From positions 41,545,831-41,609,830 of the forward strand of contig NC_087070.1 of NCBI RefSeq assembly GCF_963678635.1: 64,000 bases of DNA, in the 5' to 3' direction. A model generated the notes under the pieces. That model did no database searches, was not told where the DNA came from, and was given only the letters and a program-made list of their open reading frames with translations. This document shows positions 1 to 12,300 of this stretch, one piece after another. Each line of letters starts with the position of its first letter. Position 1 is the stretch's first letter. The position numbers were made by a program, and so were the translations under genes. This DNA is from Symsagittifera roscoffensis. Taxonomy: Eukaryota; Xenacoelomorpha; Acoela; Convolutidae.

Positions 1-168
1 ACTCTATATGGCTTGTAGGGGGGATAGTTTTCACAAAAATCTTAAATTTTAATTCTTTTTTTTTCATTTTATATTATTACAGTTAATTTTTTCATTTATT
101 ACTGCTATATAGACCTTAAGAGGCAGTCGGAACATCCAGAGCTTTGCGCAGATACGAGCTGTCTTGTT
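1..168 (+). mobile_element. Family A repeat, 3' end fragment
   Basis: The last ~168 bases of the interspersed family A seen complete at 59342-59877. It shares the G-rich GGGGGGAT block, the poly-T region, the subterminal AGGCAGTCGGAAC motif and the end GATACGAGCTGTCTTG. The 5' part lies outside the window. The terminal hairpin is degraded here (CAGAGCTTTGCGCAGA). The copy is non-coding. Confidence 0.75.
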
Positions 169-3100
169 ATCCAATAAAAGTTGCTTCGTTTGCAGCTAAT
201 TTTTTCGCTTCCGGATATGGCGACATGTTGGACCTTTTATATTCACGCAAAGTATGGTAATAAATCTAAATGTTACTTATTAGATTTAATGGCATTATAA
301 AATGTATTTGATTATTGTTTATAAATGATTTGCCAATTTACAAGGGGAGAGTCTACTAATAAATTATTTATGAATTACTTTCTTTAAGTACCTTTTCCAG
401 AGAACAAAATAGTAACTTTTGCGCCTTTCGTTTTCAAGCACTACCCAAGTTTTTTCAATAGCTCATAGAGGCAATCATAAAAATCATGAACTCTTTGTCA
501 TGAAACTTCATTGTCATCTATTCAGATTTTAACGGATAAATTTGGATACCTGCAATTCCCGTCTCAAATTTTCCGTTTTCAGGTAAGTATTTCTGTTTAT
601 TTTAAAACTTTTTTGCGGCCCTCCTACCCAAAAGCAGTTAAAAATGATCAATTTTGTAAGAATTTATGTTTTGCTACTATTCCCCATCCCTTCAATCAAT
701 TTTTTGACCAGCCAGAACTTAGAAAATGTATTAATCTCAAAACTAGCAAGCTCTAAATCACAACAACTGAAACACTTAAGAAAAGTGATTACTGAATTTT
801 TTTAGTAGATCGAAGGGGAGAAAAATTTCAATACTTCAAGAAATTTAACTTGAAAATTTTTTGTGAAGAAAAGTTATGTGACAATTTATTTCGTAGACAT
901 TTCTCAAAAAATCAATTTTTAGAAATTGTAAAAGTAAGAAACTATGAAATTAGAAATGTCAACAAAAACCCAGATAAAATATCAGTTCGAACCAAAAAAT
1001 CAAAAAATATAAAATTTAGAGAAATAAACTCATAACTATTGGTGTTTTAGAATATACATTTTTTGAGCCGATTTGAACGCTCAAAATTTGGTTACAGCCA
1101 AACGATAGTTTATTCTCCTTTTTGCGTACATTTATGAAAGATTCCGAAATCAAATTGTTTATCAGGTTTCGGTCGTACTTTTGTAGCTAGTTTTAGAACT
1201 ACACATACAGTCTTTACGATGAAGATTTCATGATTTTAGCAGATCAACAAGCATTGGTATATAATCAAAAATTATTCGAATTGTAAAAAAACTCTGACAG
1301 AATCACCGCAACTATTTGATCCTCTACCACCGAGAAACTTCGATATTTGGCTTTAACAAAATTGAACCTTATCGATACCGAATCTTATAATGAACTGTTA
1401 TTGCAATTTTTCCCCTTTATAAAAAGTATATTCTGGTGAAAAATTCTGTAGGAGAGTCAACCCGGGTGGCTGTTTGTTTTTAGGAAAAAAACAAATTGAC
1501 ACTAAATGAGTTTTCATTAAATCAGGTCAAACATCTCTCATTATGGATCCACACTAGGCAAATTTGTACCGGTTTGGATTCCTCAGACTTGTGTTTTTTT
1601 AATGCAAAATTTGAAGTGCATTCCACATAAGATAGTTGAAATGGAACTGATGGACAAATCCTCAATCATTAGGCGACTTTAAGCTGGTGAGCAAGTATCT
1701 AGAATCCAGCGATAATCTGGAACTCAGAAACACATATTTAGCCATACTCGTTTTTGATTCCACATACAAACACTTCTTTTCAATTGAACCGAACTTCATT
1801 GAAAATCGTTGTAACCTTGTAGTTGGTTGTGGATTTCAAAGTCAAAAAAATGCTATTGACCCTGAATTCCATATTTTAATATCGGTTTCTAACTTTTGAA
1901 CTGAACATATACATGTGCAGCTGATTTTTCTATGCGGATTTTAGAGACAAATATTTATCATTTGTTTTTGGAATCAACTAACTGTTCTCATTACAGAAAC
2001 AAATTGAATGCAATATCAGTCCTTAGTTTCTTACTAAATTTATACCAAAGCATGCTATTTCATCGTTCTTTCACTTAAGATACTCTACCGCGCAATGCTA
2101 ATTTCGATGCAAATTTTGCGAACAATTTCAGTACGTTTCAGCAATAGTAATTGTGTACAATTTGCAACAACGACACACCTTGAGGTGCAAAACTAAATGT
2201 GACATCTTGTTTGAAAATTTTGATTTTTTTTTGTAATTTCTGAAAAATATTCAAGTGATTCAACCAAAACTTAGATAAATTTGTTTTCTGATGCAGAAAC
2301 AAGTAAGGTTTGCTTTTAGCAAATCAATTTTCAGAAAAATCTTGAACTAGTCTCAAATAATTAGAGCAACTTACTTGCCAACATCAATAGAGCAGTTTGT
2401 GTAATCGAATTTTTCGAAATTTGACAGTTTTTATAAAATGTTTAGCAGAACTGCGACCTTGACATAGTATAGTGCTAATTGGTCTCAAGGAAACTTACTT
2501 AAGGGCTCAAACTTCAATTAAGTTTTTGTAAAGTGAAATATTGAAATTGATTAAAGAAAAAAGTATATTAAACTGAACTTTTTTAAAATATTTTCGAATA
2601 TATATAAAAAAAATGATTAACGAAGGATGTGTTAAGGGTTTTTCCACAGCTTAGGATAAACCGGATAATAAAAAATGGCTAAACTGCAGAGAAGAAATTA
2701 TTCTGAATTGGCGATCGATTTGCTTTTTTGATTATCGATTAGCAAACTAACTATGATTTTTCGCTAAATACTGAGTTGGCCAGCTGACCATCCACTCTAT
2801 CTTCAAATCCTCAAGCCCTCTCTGTTAAATTGTTCCAAATGTAAACAACCACCTGAGCATGTAAATTTCCCAATTTCTTCAAATTCGAAACCGATATGTA
2901 TACACCAAGGACAATAAAAACTGAAGGAAAAAGAGGACAAAAAGAAAAGAATCGCATATAAAAGCTTATTGCGCTTCAGTTGCTTAAGTAAGCGTTGCAG
3001 ATTTTTTCGAGATGATTAAGCTGAATCAAGTCATTTTTACCAATTTAATTACTAAACAAGTTTCATAACTCACAGATTTAGAAAATTAATCAAAGTTTTT

Positions 3101-3229
3101 GTCTCTTCAGGTTCAGAGCTCATCAATTTGTCTGTTATGAAAAAAAAAATTTTATTGGCCTTTTTTTTCCACTTTTGAAAAAAGTGTGGAATATTTAAGC
3201 ATGTATTGTTTTTTATCAGTCAAGTATCA
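169..3229. other. Gene-poor A/T-rich DNA, nothing recognised
   Basis: About 3 kb with only short open frames (81, 61 and 70 codons) of the length chance gives in this composition. I see no domain, splice-site series or repeat family that I can support. Confidence 0.6.
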
Positions 3230-4010
3230 ATGACCAAAATAATAGTTTTCAGCAATAAGTAAAAAATGGTTGAAAAAGGAAACTAAATTCTGCCGCTCTT
3301 TGATTCCAATAAAACAGTCTAGTGATGAAAAAAAGCTCATCATACAATTCGCATGTAATTTTGAAATTACCTCAAAAAGTTTTTGATTCTTTTTACCGCA
3401 AAACGAGTTTGGTACACAAACAAACATTTTCCAAAAAAAAAATTTTTGTATGTAAAATTTAATTTTTTGTGTGCATAACGTAGTCCTGGATACACAAGAG
3501 TTTTTTTTCAGTTTCGCTGGATATTTATTTTTCAAAAACGCTCAAAACGACTCCTTATTTTGTATGGTATGTTTATGTATGCCTAGATAAATCTATGAAA
3601 CATTCAAATTTTGAAAGTCATCATCTTTGAAAGTTTTTGCCAAAATTAAAACATTTGTTACTTTCCTTTTATCATTTGTGAAAGTTAGCTTTTAGACATT
3701 TCAGGTTGTTTTTTATGCAATGTATATGCAAGACCGTCCAACTTTTGCTGCTTTTAGTAAACCAAGGTCTTTGTTACTTGCGTTCGGTTACAAACACAAC
3801 CCAAAATTTTTCAGAGATTAAATTAGAAAAAAAATCAAAATTTTGGTTTGTGGAAAAATAATTGTCATTCAATTTTCTTCTGTAGGAAAATGTTTATCAT
3901 AGAGATTTCATACAGTTTTCTGTTTGTATGGCATTGTATGGAATTGTATGGTAAAAAGTTTTTCATTTATGGGATTTATATGATAAGAAGTTTTGATCAA
4001 CCCGGTTGGT
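3230..4010 (+). repeat. Family B interspersed repeat, copy 1
   Basis: It matches the copies at 21786-22603 and 55531-56380 over its length. Shared landmarks in order are 'AATAAAACAGTCTAGTGATGA', 'GCATAACGTAGTCCTGGATA', 'TATGTATGCCT', a block about TTTCAGG, and an end about TTTTGATCAACCCGG. The left boundary is unclear. Many short CATACAATTNCCATA motifs recur inside. No coding capacity; the 102-codon minus-strand frame at 3227-3535 is repeat sequence. Confidence 0.7.
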
Positions 4011-5449
4011 AAAACAAAAATTGCGATATTAGTTGGCAAAAGTCTTAATTATTCCAATTTTCGGAAAAAATATTATGAATGTTAATGTTTATGCTTGGGT
4101 GGTTTTCTTATTCAGCAATTTTATTGATTTGAAAGCTGCAAGCAAACCTTTAGAAACTACCGTCGGAAAGTAAGGCTAGCTTTGCTCGTAAAGCTATTCT
4201 TGTTTTATAAATCTGAACTTGAATCGTTTTAAGAAATGATTTTAAGACTATCGATTCCATTATACTCCTCTTCCCCTCCTCACTCGAAGGGTTTCTGTGG
4301 ACAATTGAGTTCTTTTGGGAACAAAAATTTTTGGTTAATATATCGGGGAGAGACATGTTCTTTAACAGGAAGAAGCAGAATTATGTCAAAGCAAGGCAGT
4401 AATGGCAGCCCAGTAAAAAAATAGCATTATGCGAGGGCTTTTCCAGTTTTTGTTTGAAGTTCTGAAAAGAATGGGCCTCAAAGTCGGGAAGATACAAGAG
4501 CCAATATTTATCAACGCAGAAAAATCAAAGGCATGAAATATGCTCAAAAACCTTCAAATGCATCTTGAAGTACATATGGGAATTACCAGTCTCTCCTTTC
4601 ACCACTTGCTCTGCTTCCATTTTTTCTTTATTACGTCATCCATCTTTGCTAACTACTTTATTTGCAGGTTATAAAACTCTGAGGCTGATAAAAATCTGGA
4701 AATCTAAAAATGAGTGTATCATGAAATCTTTCACTCGTTGTAAAACTTGAAGTCTTTCGCGAAATCTTTCAGTGAAATCTTTCACTCGTTTTTCACTAAA
4801 AAACAAAAGTTTCTCATTTTGACCAGAAAGCAAAAAATAAAATTTTGGATCTTGTTAACTATATTGCCCCTTTTGCAAAAGGGGGAAGATTTGTACAAAA
4901 ATTTGTACAAGGTACAAAAATAGGACCAATTTAGCAATCTTCCCCTTGTAATGACCAATTGAGCTATATCCCCCTAAGTAAAAATGGTAAAACACTGCAA
5001 AAGACAATTATATATGCAAGCAGATGGTTGATGTGTTCCTAGGAGGGAATCAATTGACCTATTGAAATTTATTTTATATGAGTATCAAAAAAGTTTTTAA
5101 AAATTGTAAATTGCCTCGAGAAGAACAATTTATCAGCGTAGGTACTCTATTTTTAGATCTGAAAAAAAACCTCTGCAGCACCAAAATATAGTACGCAAAA
5201 GCTTTTTTTCATTTACGACAGAACAATACCGGGTTTGAAACCATCGGTTTTAGCGACTTTTTTTCTCTCTGAAAAAATTTTTGTTTTGGTATTGTGAATT
5301 TCGGTGTTCATGGTATTGTGAATTTCGGTGTTCAACTTTCGCTGAAGAATCTAACTCATGATTTTATAACATTCAATATATTTACAAGTGGCTATAAACA
5401 TTATCCAAATACCTATTGAGATATCTCCCCCACAACCCGCCAATTTCCC
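4011..5449. other. Gene-poor DNA with small local duplications
   Basis: No gene seen. Two small features stand out. GAAATCTTTCACTCGTT recurs at about 4720-4790. A 24-base unit containing ATTGTGAATTTCGGTGTTCA is duplicated in tandem at 5291-5335. A short hairpin, CCCCTTTTGCAAAAGGGG, lies at about 4867-4884. Confidence 0.5.
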
Positions 5450-5580
5450 CCCCAATTCTGCTGAAACTTTAACAAAACTTTTTCTGTCATGTTCTTGTCT
5501 AATTTCAACTTAATTTGAGAAAACGCGTTTAAGTTTCCAATGCTGCTCACTGTGTCCGGTTAATTTAAGTCAGCACTGTA
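5450..5580 (+). mobile_element. Mariner-like MITE, 3' end fragment
   Basis: The last ~130 bases match the right end of the foldback element at 60651-61380. Shared parts are the AATTTGAGAAAAC block and a terminal stretch ending TAATTTAAGTCAGCACTGTA. The left half is missing. Confidence 0.7.
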
Positions 5581-6424
5581 GTTACACTAAAACTAATAGT
5601 TAACCAAAGAGCCAATTTTAGGCAAAGTCAGTTGTATTTCAATATTCTTGTGCATTAATTGGTTCATTGTTACCGCATTTGGTGCTGATACATACACTTC
5701 TGAAAACTCTGGTTGCCTTGTAACACTTTGTTTTTTTTCCCAACCCCTTCCAAGAAAGCCAAAAATTTAGTTTTCACTGAAATCTTACATGATTTGAAGG
5801 CTGAATAAAGTGGTAAAATGCCTCACGATAATAGCTGTCCAGGTCCCCATTTTAGAATTTCCCTTTGGTCTGCTGAATGAGCTCAATATTTTTTGACAAA
5901 ATTGAATCGGCCCGTTTTCAAAACAAACGGGTTTCAATAATTGGTCCTTTTTGTTCCGACCATTAAAAATGGGGAAGAACTTTGTATTTGGGTGTGATTC
6001 AGTTTTTTTCGTTTTTTTTTCTTTTTGATTTCCGCGCAAAATGAGGCACCACAAAAAATCATCGGACTGGGCTGAGCGATATATCATTTTAAAGCCTTTA
6101 CAGTCGTGATTCGAACCACATTAAAAAATTCACAATGCCGAGAAGAACCGGTTTAAAGTTTTTGATTTTTCGTCCTATTTCGAGCAAAATAAAGCTTACA
6201 ATAGCTTAATTTAAAACATGAGACCTTAGTTTTTCTTTAGTAACGTTAGTTTACCCTAAAAATTTCAACTCGTTTTGGAACCGAAAAAATTCAAAATCTG
6301 CAAGACTTGAAAAAAATTTAGAAAATTTTTTAATGATTTTTTTTATTTCCGAGTAATTTTTTAAACATAACTCTTTTTCATTTCCCTTATTTTACTATGA
6401 CTGTCGATTATACCAAATCTCCAG
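5581..6424. other. Gene-poor DNA with one weak repeat match
   Basis: No gene recognised. 5948-6060, beginning TTCCGACCATTAAAAATGGG, weakly matches 63796-63890 near the window's right edge, so it is probably an old interspersed repeat. Confidence 0.4.
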
Positions 6425-6564
6425 TTTTTTCTTCAGCTCATTTTGTAGCACCATGGCGCAAAAAAACAATAATGAATATTAAAAATGAAAAAACGTAATT
6501 TTTATTTTTCTAAGACTTTGTGCGGAACATTCTGTGCTACTTGCACAGTAACCGGATATCCTTG
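6425..6564 (+). mobile_element. Family F repeat, 3' end with hairpin
   Basis: It matches 60400-60525. Both have a T-rich body, then the hairpin CTGTGCTACTTGCACAG (6532-6548), then about 15 bases ending ATCCTTG. The hairpin-plus-short-tail layout is like the 3' ends of rolling-circle transposons, but no transposase is visible and the 5' boundary is unknown. Confidence 0.5.
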
Positions 6565-7620
6565 TTTTTAGCATAGTAGTTGAACAAACACAATTTTTTG
6601 AGTGCGATGAACGAGTTTAAACTGTAGTAATAAACAAAATGTGCCCAACTGTACAAAAAAAAAAAACTTCAAGATTGAGATTCAACCGCTAGTCTCGTCC
6701 TCGGAACCTAGCGTTTAATCAAAGTTTGCCCTGAAGCGTAGTTCCACTTAGCCTTTTGGTCTAGCTCGATGCGAGACTAGAAGGTTTGTACTTCAGCCAG
6801 AAATTGCAGAGCGGACTCTAGAATTTTGTATTCACTAGTTTTTTGACGGTGACGGTTTCCTACGGATACTTTATACGGGTTTCTTGTGGTAATCCATAAA
6901 ACTAATCTATGGCAATCAATAGTTTAACTTGAACGCCTAGCCTTTCCAGTATAACTGAACAAATTTTTTGCCATCCCAATTTTCCGCTACTCAAATGTAA
7001 TCTTGAAACTTTTCCGATGGAAAGCGTCCCGCTGCCTCTAACTTAAAATAGAGTGAAGGACCTATGATTCTTTTATGCTTCTACAGTGTTATGCGTAAAT
7101 CTCGTTGTAAATTTTTAAATCCCTTCTCGTAGCTTTGACTACAGATTACACAAAAGCAAATTTATAAGTCTTACATTAAAATAAGCTAAGTACAGACATA
7201 AACAGATAAAAAAAAACTAGAAGAAAAAAAAATCCCTCCTGTTCCACAAACTCCAATTCAAGTAAAGTTGGGATTCCACCAAAATGAGATTAAGAATGCT
7301 AACTTTATAAAAACGATGGTAGAAGTTTTTGATCTGGTCATACAAAGTCTGAAGAGCTGAGATCCCTAGAACCAAGTGATAAGTTTTCTCGATAACGCAA
7401 ATTACTCCACAAGAAATCAAAAGCTAACGTTGGTTATGGGACAAAATTTTTTAAATTGAACTAGTTGCGGGAGTCTTCAGTTTAGAACCTCAAAACAGCT
7501 AAATCACTATTTATACTTTTATGCGTTGAGTAAATATTCTCGACCACAATTTCCGGGAACTGTTTTTCGACCCCACTTGAAAAAGGGGCCACATTTTTGG
7601 GATATGATAGGTAGTAGCGA
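6565..7620. other. Gene-poor DNA, nothing recognised
   Basis: No coding signal that I can support. A spaced inverted pair, CTAGTCTCG / CGAGACTAG, lies at about 6690-6780; it may be chance or the edge of an old element. Confidence 0.4.
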
Positions 7621-7623
7621 GAT

Positions 7624-7629
7624 GAGAGA

Positions 7630-7717
<88 letters not shown>

Positions 7718-7732
7718 GAGAGAGAGAGAGAG
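7624..7732. repeat. (AG)n microsatellite
   Basis: About 110 bases of nearly uninterrupted GA dinucleotides with a few C and AGG interruptions. The long open frames here (Arg-Glu repeats on plus, Ser-Leu repeats on minus) are products of the dinucleotide repeat, not genes. Confidence 0.97.
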
Positions 7733-7739
7733 ATAACGC

Positions 7740-10348
7740 AGCAATAAATGCGAAAAGCTCGAAACATAATTAAGGAAGGACACTCAAAAGAGTGTCTCGC
7801 TACGAATTTCTCAAACTTTGGTGAGCAGCTTCTGAGACAAACATTTCTGAACCTTTTCCAGAAGTCAAATTGATTTTTGATTGGAGACCAAAAAGAGACC
7901 CTAAACTACAAGAGTTCTAGTCCTTGAATTAGTATATGATTAGTTTGTGACTAACCGGACTAAATGTGTACTATCCTTAAAATAAGCTATGTTTAATGCC
8001 AATTAGTTGCTGGCAACGTCAGTTATGGTATTCATCAGAACTGGCCAAAAAAGATAGGGAGACTAAATGCAACTTTTTTGATTTTTTATTATTCTTTTAA
8101 CCTGTCAATTTCAAACCAAGGCCTTACTGGAAGCAACAAGTTAGGGTAAGTCTTCTTTTATTAACGGCTGCGCCCTACTTTTTTGAAAAATATTTGGTCT
8201 TCGGTAGAAGTAAACTTTTAATATTTTTTAATCAATTTTTCGAAAAAAGCAACCAGGAGTTCTGAAATTAATGGTTCGAAAAAATTTCAGGCTACACGCT
8301 TCTTTGCTGTTTAAGCTTTTATGCCTAAAAGCTTTTAAGCTCCTTTGAAAAAATCATAGCCTTCAAAAAGTTTAGTTCAATTTTTTTGACAGTTTCTTTG
8401 ATACTTTTCAAGTTTTCTCAAAAGTTATCATGGCATATCTGAGTTTAAATGTTCAACCAACGTAATCTCTTAGAAATATCTCCCTGCAGAAGCAGTGATT
8501 CCCTTTTTTTTTAAAAAAAAAGAGCTCTAAATTCTTGGGAAAGTTCAAAATTTTAAAGTCTAAGACTTTCACCGTTTTTGCAATTTTTTTCTCGAAACTA
8601 TCCCCTCAGTTCAATCAAAGAAGTACTTTACGAGTTTTCCCGCACGAACAACTCCAAGGCTACGAGTAAGAGACAACTACAGGGCTTCAACTAAATAACT
8701 CCAAGGCTTCAACTACAAGTTTAATTTCTGGGAAACTTTCCTTTAGAAGCAGCTACGACTTCGTGTTTAGAAAAACTGTTATGAGCTTAGGAAAAGTCAA
8801 AATTTTCAAATTTCTATAGTGTTGTAGATGTTTTTTTCTCCAACGCTGCTCTGCCGATTCAAAAATTAATGGTAAAATTGAAAAAAAAAGTTGTAAAAAG
8901 TTTCGCTCACCATAAATGGTTATTTCGGAAAAGTCTCCACTTTTAACGAAACCTACACAAAACCTACTTACTTTAGCAAATAGGTCATAGAATTCAATTT
9001 AAAAAACCGGCAATGGGATTCTCTATTACATATGTAGCTAGTCCTCTATTTTTTGAGAGAAAACAATAAGATTGTGGGAGGAACCACTAAGTTGGTTATC
9101 AAGAAAAAAAATTTTTGACAATTTTTATCAGTTTTATGCAGAGTAGACTATTTCATAGCAGTTTAAAAGCGATCTAAAAGCTCATTGATTTGAGCAGTTT
9201 TGCTGTTTCAACGTTGGATTTTTACGGTTTTTTTTCCAGACAAATTTTATCTTTTAACTTAAAAATTTCGACGTTTGAGTCTTGAGCTTTAAATCTCATC
9301 CGAAACTCTTGTTGTCTGGATCTCAATTTTAAAAAGATGATATATCTGTAATCATTTTTTGTAGAGATTTAATGACTGTCAACTTGACCAACTTGGGATA
9401 ACTTACGCTCGATATATTTTGTTCTACTAACGCGTAATCGGAGAAAAATTTGTTTCAAAAATTGTTGTTAATTGAGTTGAGCAATGCTGTTTCGTCTATT
9501 TAATTTTTTTTCTCTATGCAAAAACTATCTTTCCGTTTTTCTATGTAGAGTGCAGTAGTGATGTTTTCAACTTTGTTCGGTTTTTTAAAATTTTATCAAT
9601 TTATTTAAGGAAAACACTACTCAACAGAGATTAAAAAGTAGTGAAAATAATAAAAGCTTTGCCCTGATATGAGATTTTTTTAAAGTTTTTAAGGCGATTT
9701 TTGTTTCTCTGTACTTAAAGTTGTGCCCTTTAACATGTGAAACAATTTGTTAAGACAACATTTTTAAAAAAAGGGTCAAAAAATGATTAAGAACTGAGTG
9801 TTTTCTTGGATTTATCTGGATGCTGTACACGGGGATGAACTTGGGGCTCTAGTTTTGCAAAACGCTACAAAAAGTTGAGTGAACATTCACATCTACAGAA
9901 AATAATCGGTTTTCATGAATGATATGAGAAAAAACTAACGTTTATTATAAAAATAAATTTGGATCATCATGTTGAAAATAGCCGACAAAAACCCTCTTAA
10001 GCTAATTTTCATACTCATGAAAAACGATTACTTGGATTAAGTTTTTAGATAATGTAATTCATTGAAATATTCTTTTTCCCATAGAAATTTTGTGCGGGAA
10101 CATATATAAATAATTGGATTAACCTTACACTTCCCCTCCCCACCCAATTGATTTAATTGATATCAAAAAATTGATCTAAAATAATGAAAAAAGTTCATTA
10201 TGATTTATAATTTGAGCAAATAATTATATAAATAGCTATTCGGTATCGAAAACTTACACGAATTCGTTCGGTATCATCATTCGTTATCATGTTTTTTCTA
10301 CAATTTTAATTATCAAATTTTAATTTCAAAAAGAATAAGGGCTAAGGT
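7740..10348. other. Gene-poor A/T-rich DNA
   Basis: About 2.6 kb with no open frame above 60 codons and no repeat family recognised elsewhere in the window. Confidence 0.6.
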
Positions 10349-10368
10349 GGGGGGGGGGGGGGGGGGGG
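10349..10368 (+). repeat. Poly-G tract
   Basis: Twenty consecutive G residues in an otherwise A/T-rich setting. Similar mononucleotide C/G runs recur at 32649-32659, 43131-43146, 48481-48494 and 48906-48921. The true length may be mis-assembled. Confidence 0.9.
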
Positions 10369-10369
10369 A

Positions 10370-11629
10370 ACCTTGATCCGGGAATACTCGTAACGATAAA
10401 AAAAATTTTGAAGTTCTACTTAGCGGCGTCTTGCTCTTATTTTTGACCTGTAAAATTTGATTCATTTTTTTCTTATTCTTAATCATTCTTGAAATAAAAA
10501 ACAAACGATTATGCTCACTGTGAATTATATCAACTAACTTTCAGGGCGGTCTGTGTTTTTTGCTGCATGGGATGCGATGTTTGATTTGTATGGTGATCAT
10601 TTTCTATTACTTCCAAACAGCGTCTGTAACTGTGATAAAAAGTTTTCCGATAACTGTATCGGTAGGCAATCTATTTTGACGTTATTCGTCACACGCTATG
10701 TGAAAAAATAATTGAGAAAAAATGAAAGTCAGTCACATTTCTCAGTCTTTGCACTGGCAAAAATGTTCTGATTGAAATATTTCACGCTGAGATGATACAT
10801 TAAATACAAAAGCGTTTGTTTAACCAAATTGTTGTTATTTTTTTTTTTAAATCTCAAATCTTTTTATTAATTTTATTAGGTTTGTTTTTTCCATATGGAA
10901 TGAAGTCTTAACAAAATTTTTTTTTAAAAGCGGTGAATTTAGTCGTCGCAAAAGTTATCATTTTTTTGAGACGAGCCTTCAGTTTTTGGGACAAATTTTA
11001 CCTGACTGATGATAGAATAGCGGAGGTCAGTCTGTCACTTTTTGTGCTTGGTCTTATGTGGGGCAACATATATGGGACAACAGTATACTGTTAGCATTTC
11101 TCTGTTTAAGTATTTTTGTTAAGTACGCAACTAAATAAAATTACTCGAAGCTAATGTTTGACTAGCAAAAAAAGTTAATATTTTTTAATGTTAATTGCTA
11201 TTACGCAAATGAGAGAGGTCACCATGTAAATTTAATGGACACGCCTGGCCTGAGCGGCTTTTTGATTGGGGACAAAATGATGCCAAATTGGAATGTTAAA
11301 GCTGCTTAGCTTAAGCTGATCTGTATCAGACTTAAATTGTATTAAACTTTTTTAAAAGGAGGCAAAACTGAAGATCGCAGAAAAATTTTTAAATTTTTTC
11401 ACTGTAGTGTAAGGTTTATTCAGGTTTATCAAAAAAAATTGAACAAAAGTTGATAAGAACAATCGAAAAAAGCCTTTTTTTAATTTCTCCGTTGTATCAC
11501 CCCAAATTCTATGTAAAGTACACAGTGATAAATTTTGAGTCAGGTAACGCATTAATAAAAGCAAATTGCTTGCCTCAATTCGATGATGTGTCTCAAGATA
11601 AAGAGACTGAAAATTGGAAATTTTTTTCA
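10370..11629. other. Gene-poor DNA
   Basis: No gene recognised. An open frame at 11450-11734 (94 codons) runs into a diverged D-module copy from the neighbouring array and resembles no known family. Confidence 0.45.
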
Positions 11630-12300
11630 GTTATTTTCAGCCAATCAGATTTGAGTATTCAACATTTTCAAAGAAATCGAAATCTGAAGGAAAAATCTTC
11701 TGAAAAGCGAATAAAGCCAAGACATTTAATTTAACATTGATCAACCAGAATACAGATACATTAACTTTCAAAGTTATTGCTATATTGAAGTCGCGTATTA
11801 GAAAACTTAAAACCAATTTTCTTGAAATGAAAAATATTGCATTTTTTGTATATCTACCCGAAATCTGCTGCAAAATTATACAGTGCTGCTACTATGAATT
11901 TTCTGTTAATAATCACTTTGGTAGCATTCAAAAGTCGTGTGGCCAATAGGAACGTCCAAAGTTTCCGATTTGGTTTAAAAAAAATTTTTCCGTGGTTTGA
12001 TCTCTCAATCAAAATATTACGCCCCTGGGGATTCCATTGCAAAATTCTGTAACATTCGTAACTTTCATAGGAACCCCAATTACGCTACAGTAAGTAGACA
12101 ATCGCGTAAGCAGACATGCCAGTACACAGAAAAAAATCCAACTCCTATACTTTATGCAGTTTTTACAAAACAAAAACGAGCATATTAATTGCGGACAATT
12201 CTAAACAACTTACTTGATTATTTCAACCTTATATTTGATATATATCTTTTTTCAGACAATCAGATTTGAGTTTTGTCAAGTTTTTCGCTTACTAACCTGT
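11630..12300 (+). repeat. Diverged copies of the array D-module start
   Basis: The stretch starting at about 11636 (TTTCAGCCAATCAGATTTGAG) aligns over ~270 bases with the D module of the array. It includes the later ATACAGTGCTGCTA block, which corresponds to TACAGCAAAACTTCGGTGTGCTGCTA. A second, short start (TTTCAGACAATCAGATTTGAG) lies at about 12252. Both are more diverged than any copy inside the array, so they look like older copies outside the homogenised zone. Confidence 0.6.

Noticed and set aside
7511-7783. Long Ser/Leu-rich and Arg/Glu-rich open frames
   Set aside because: They are translations of the (AG)n microsatellite in different frames.
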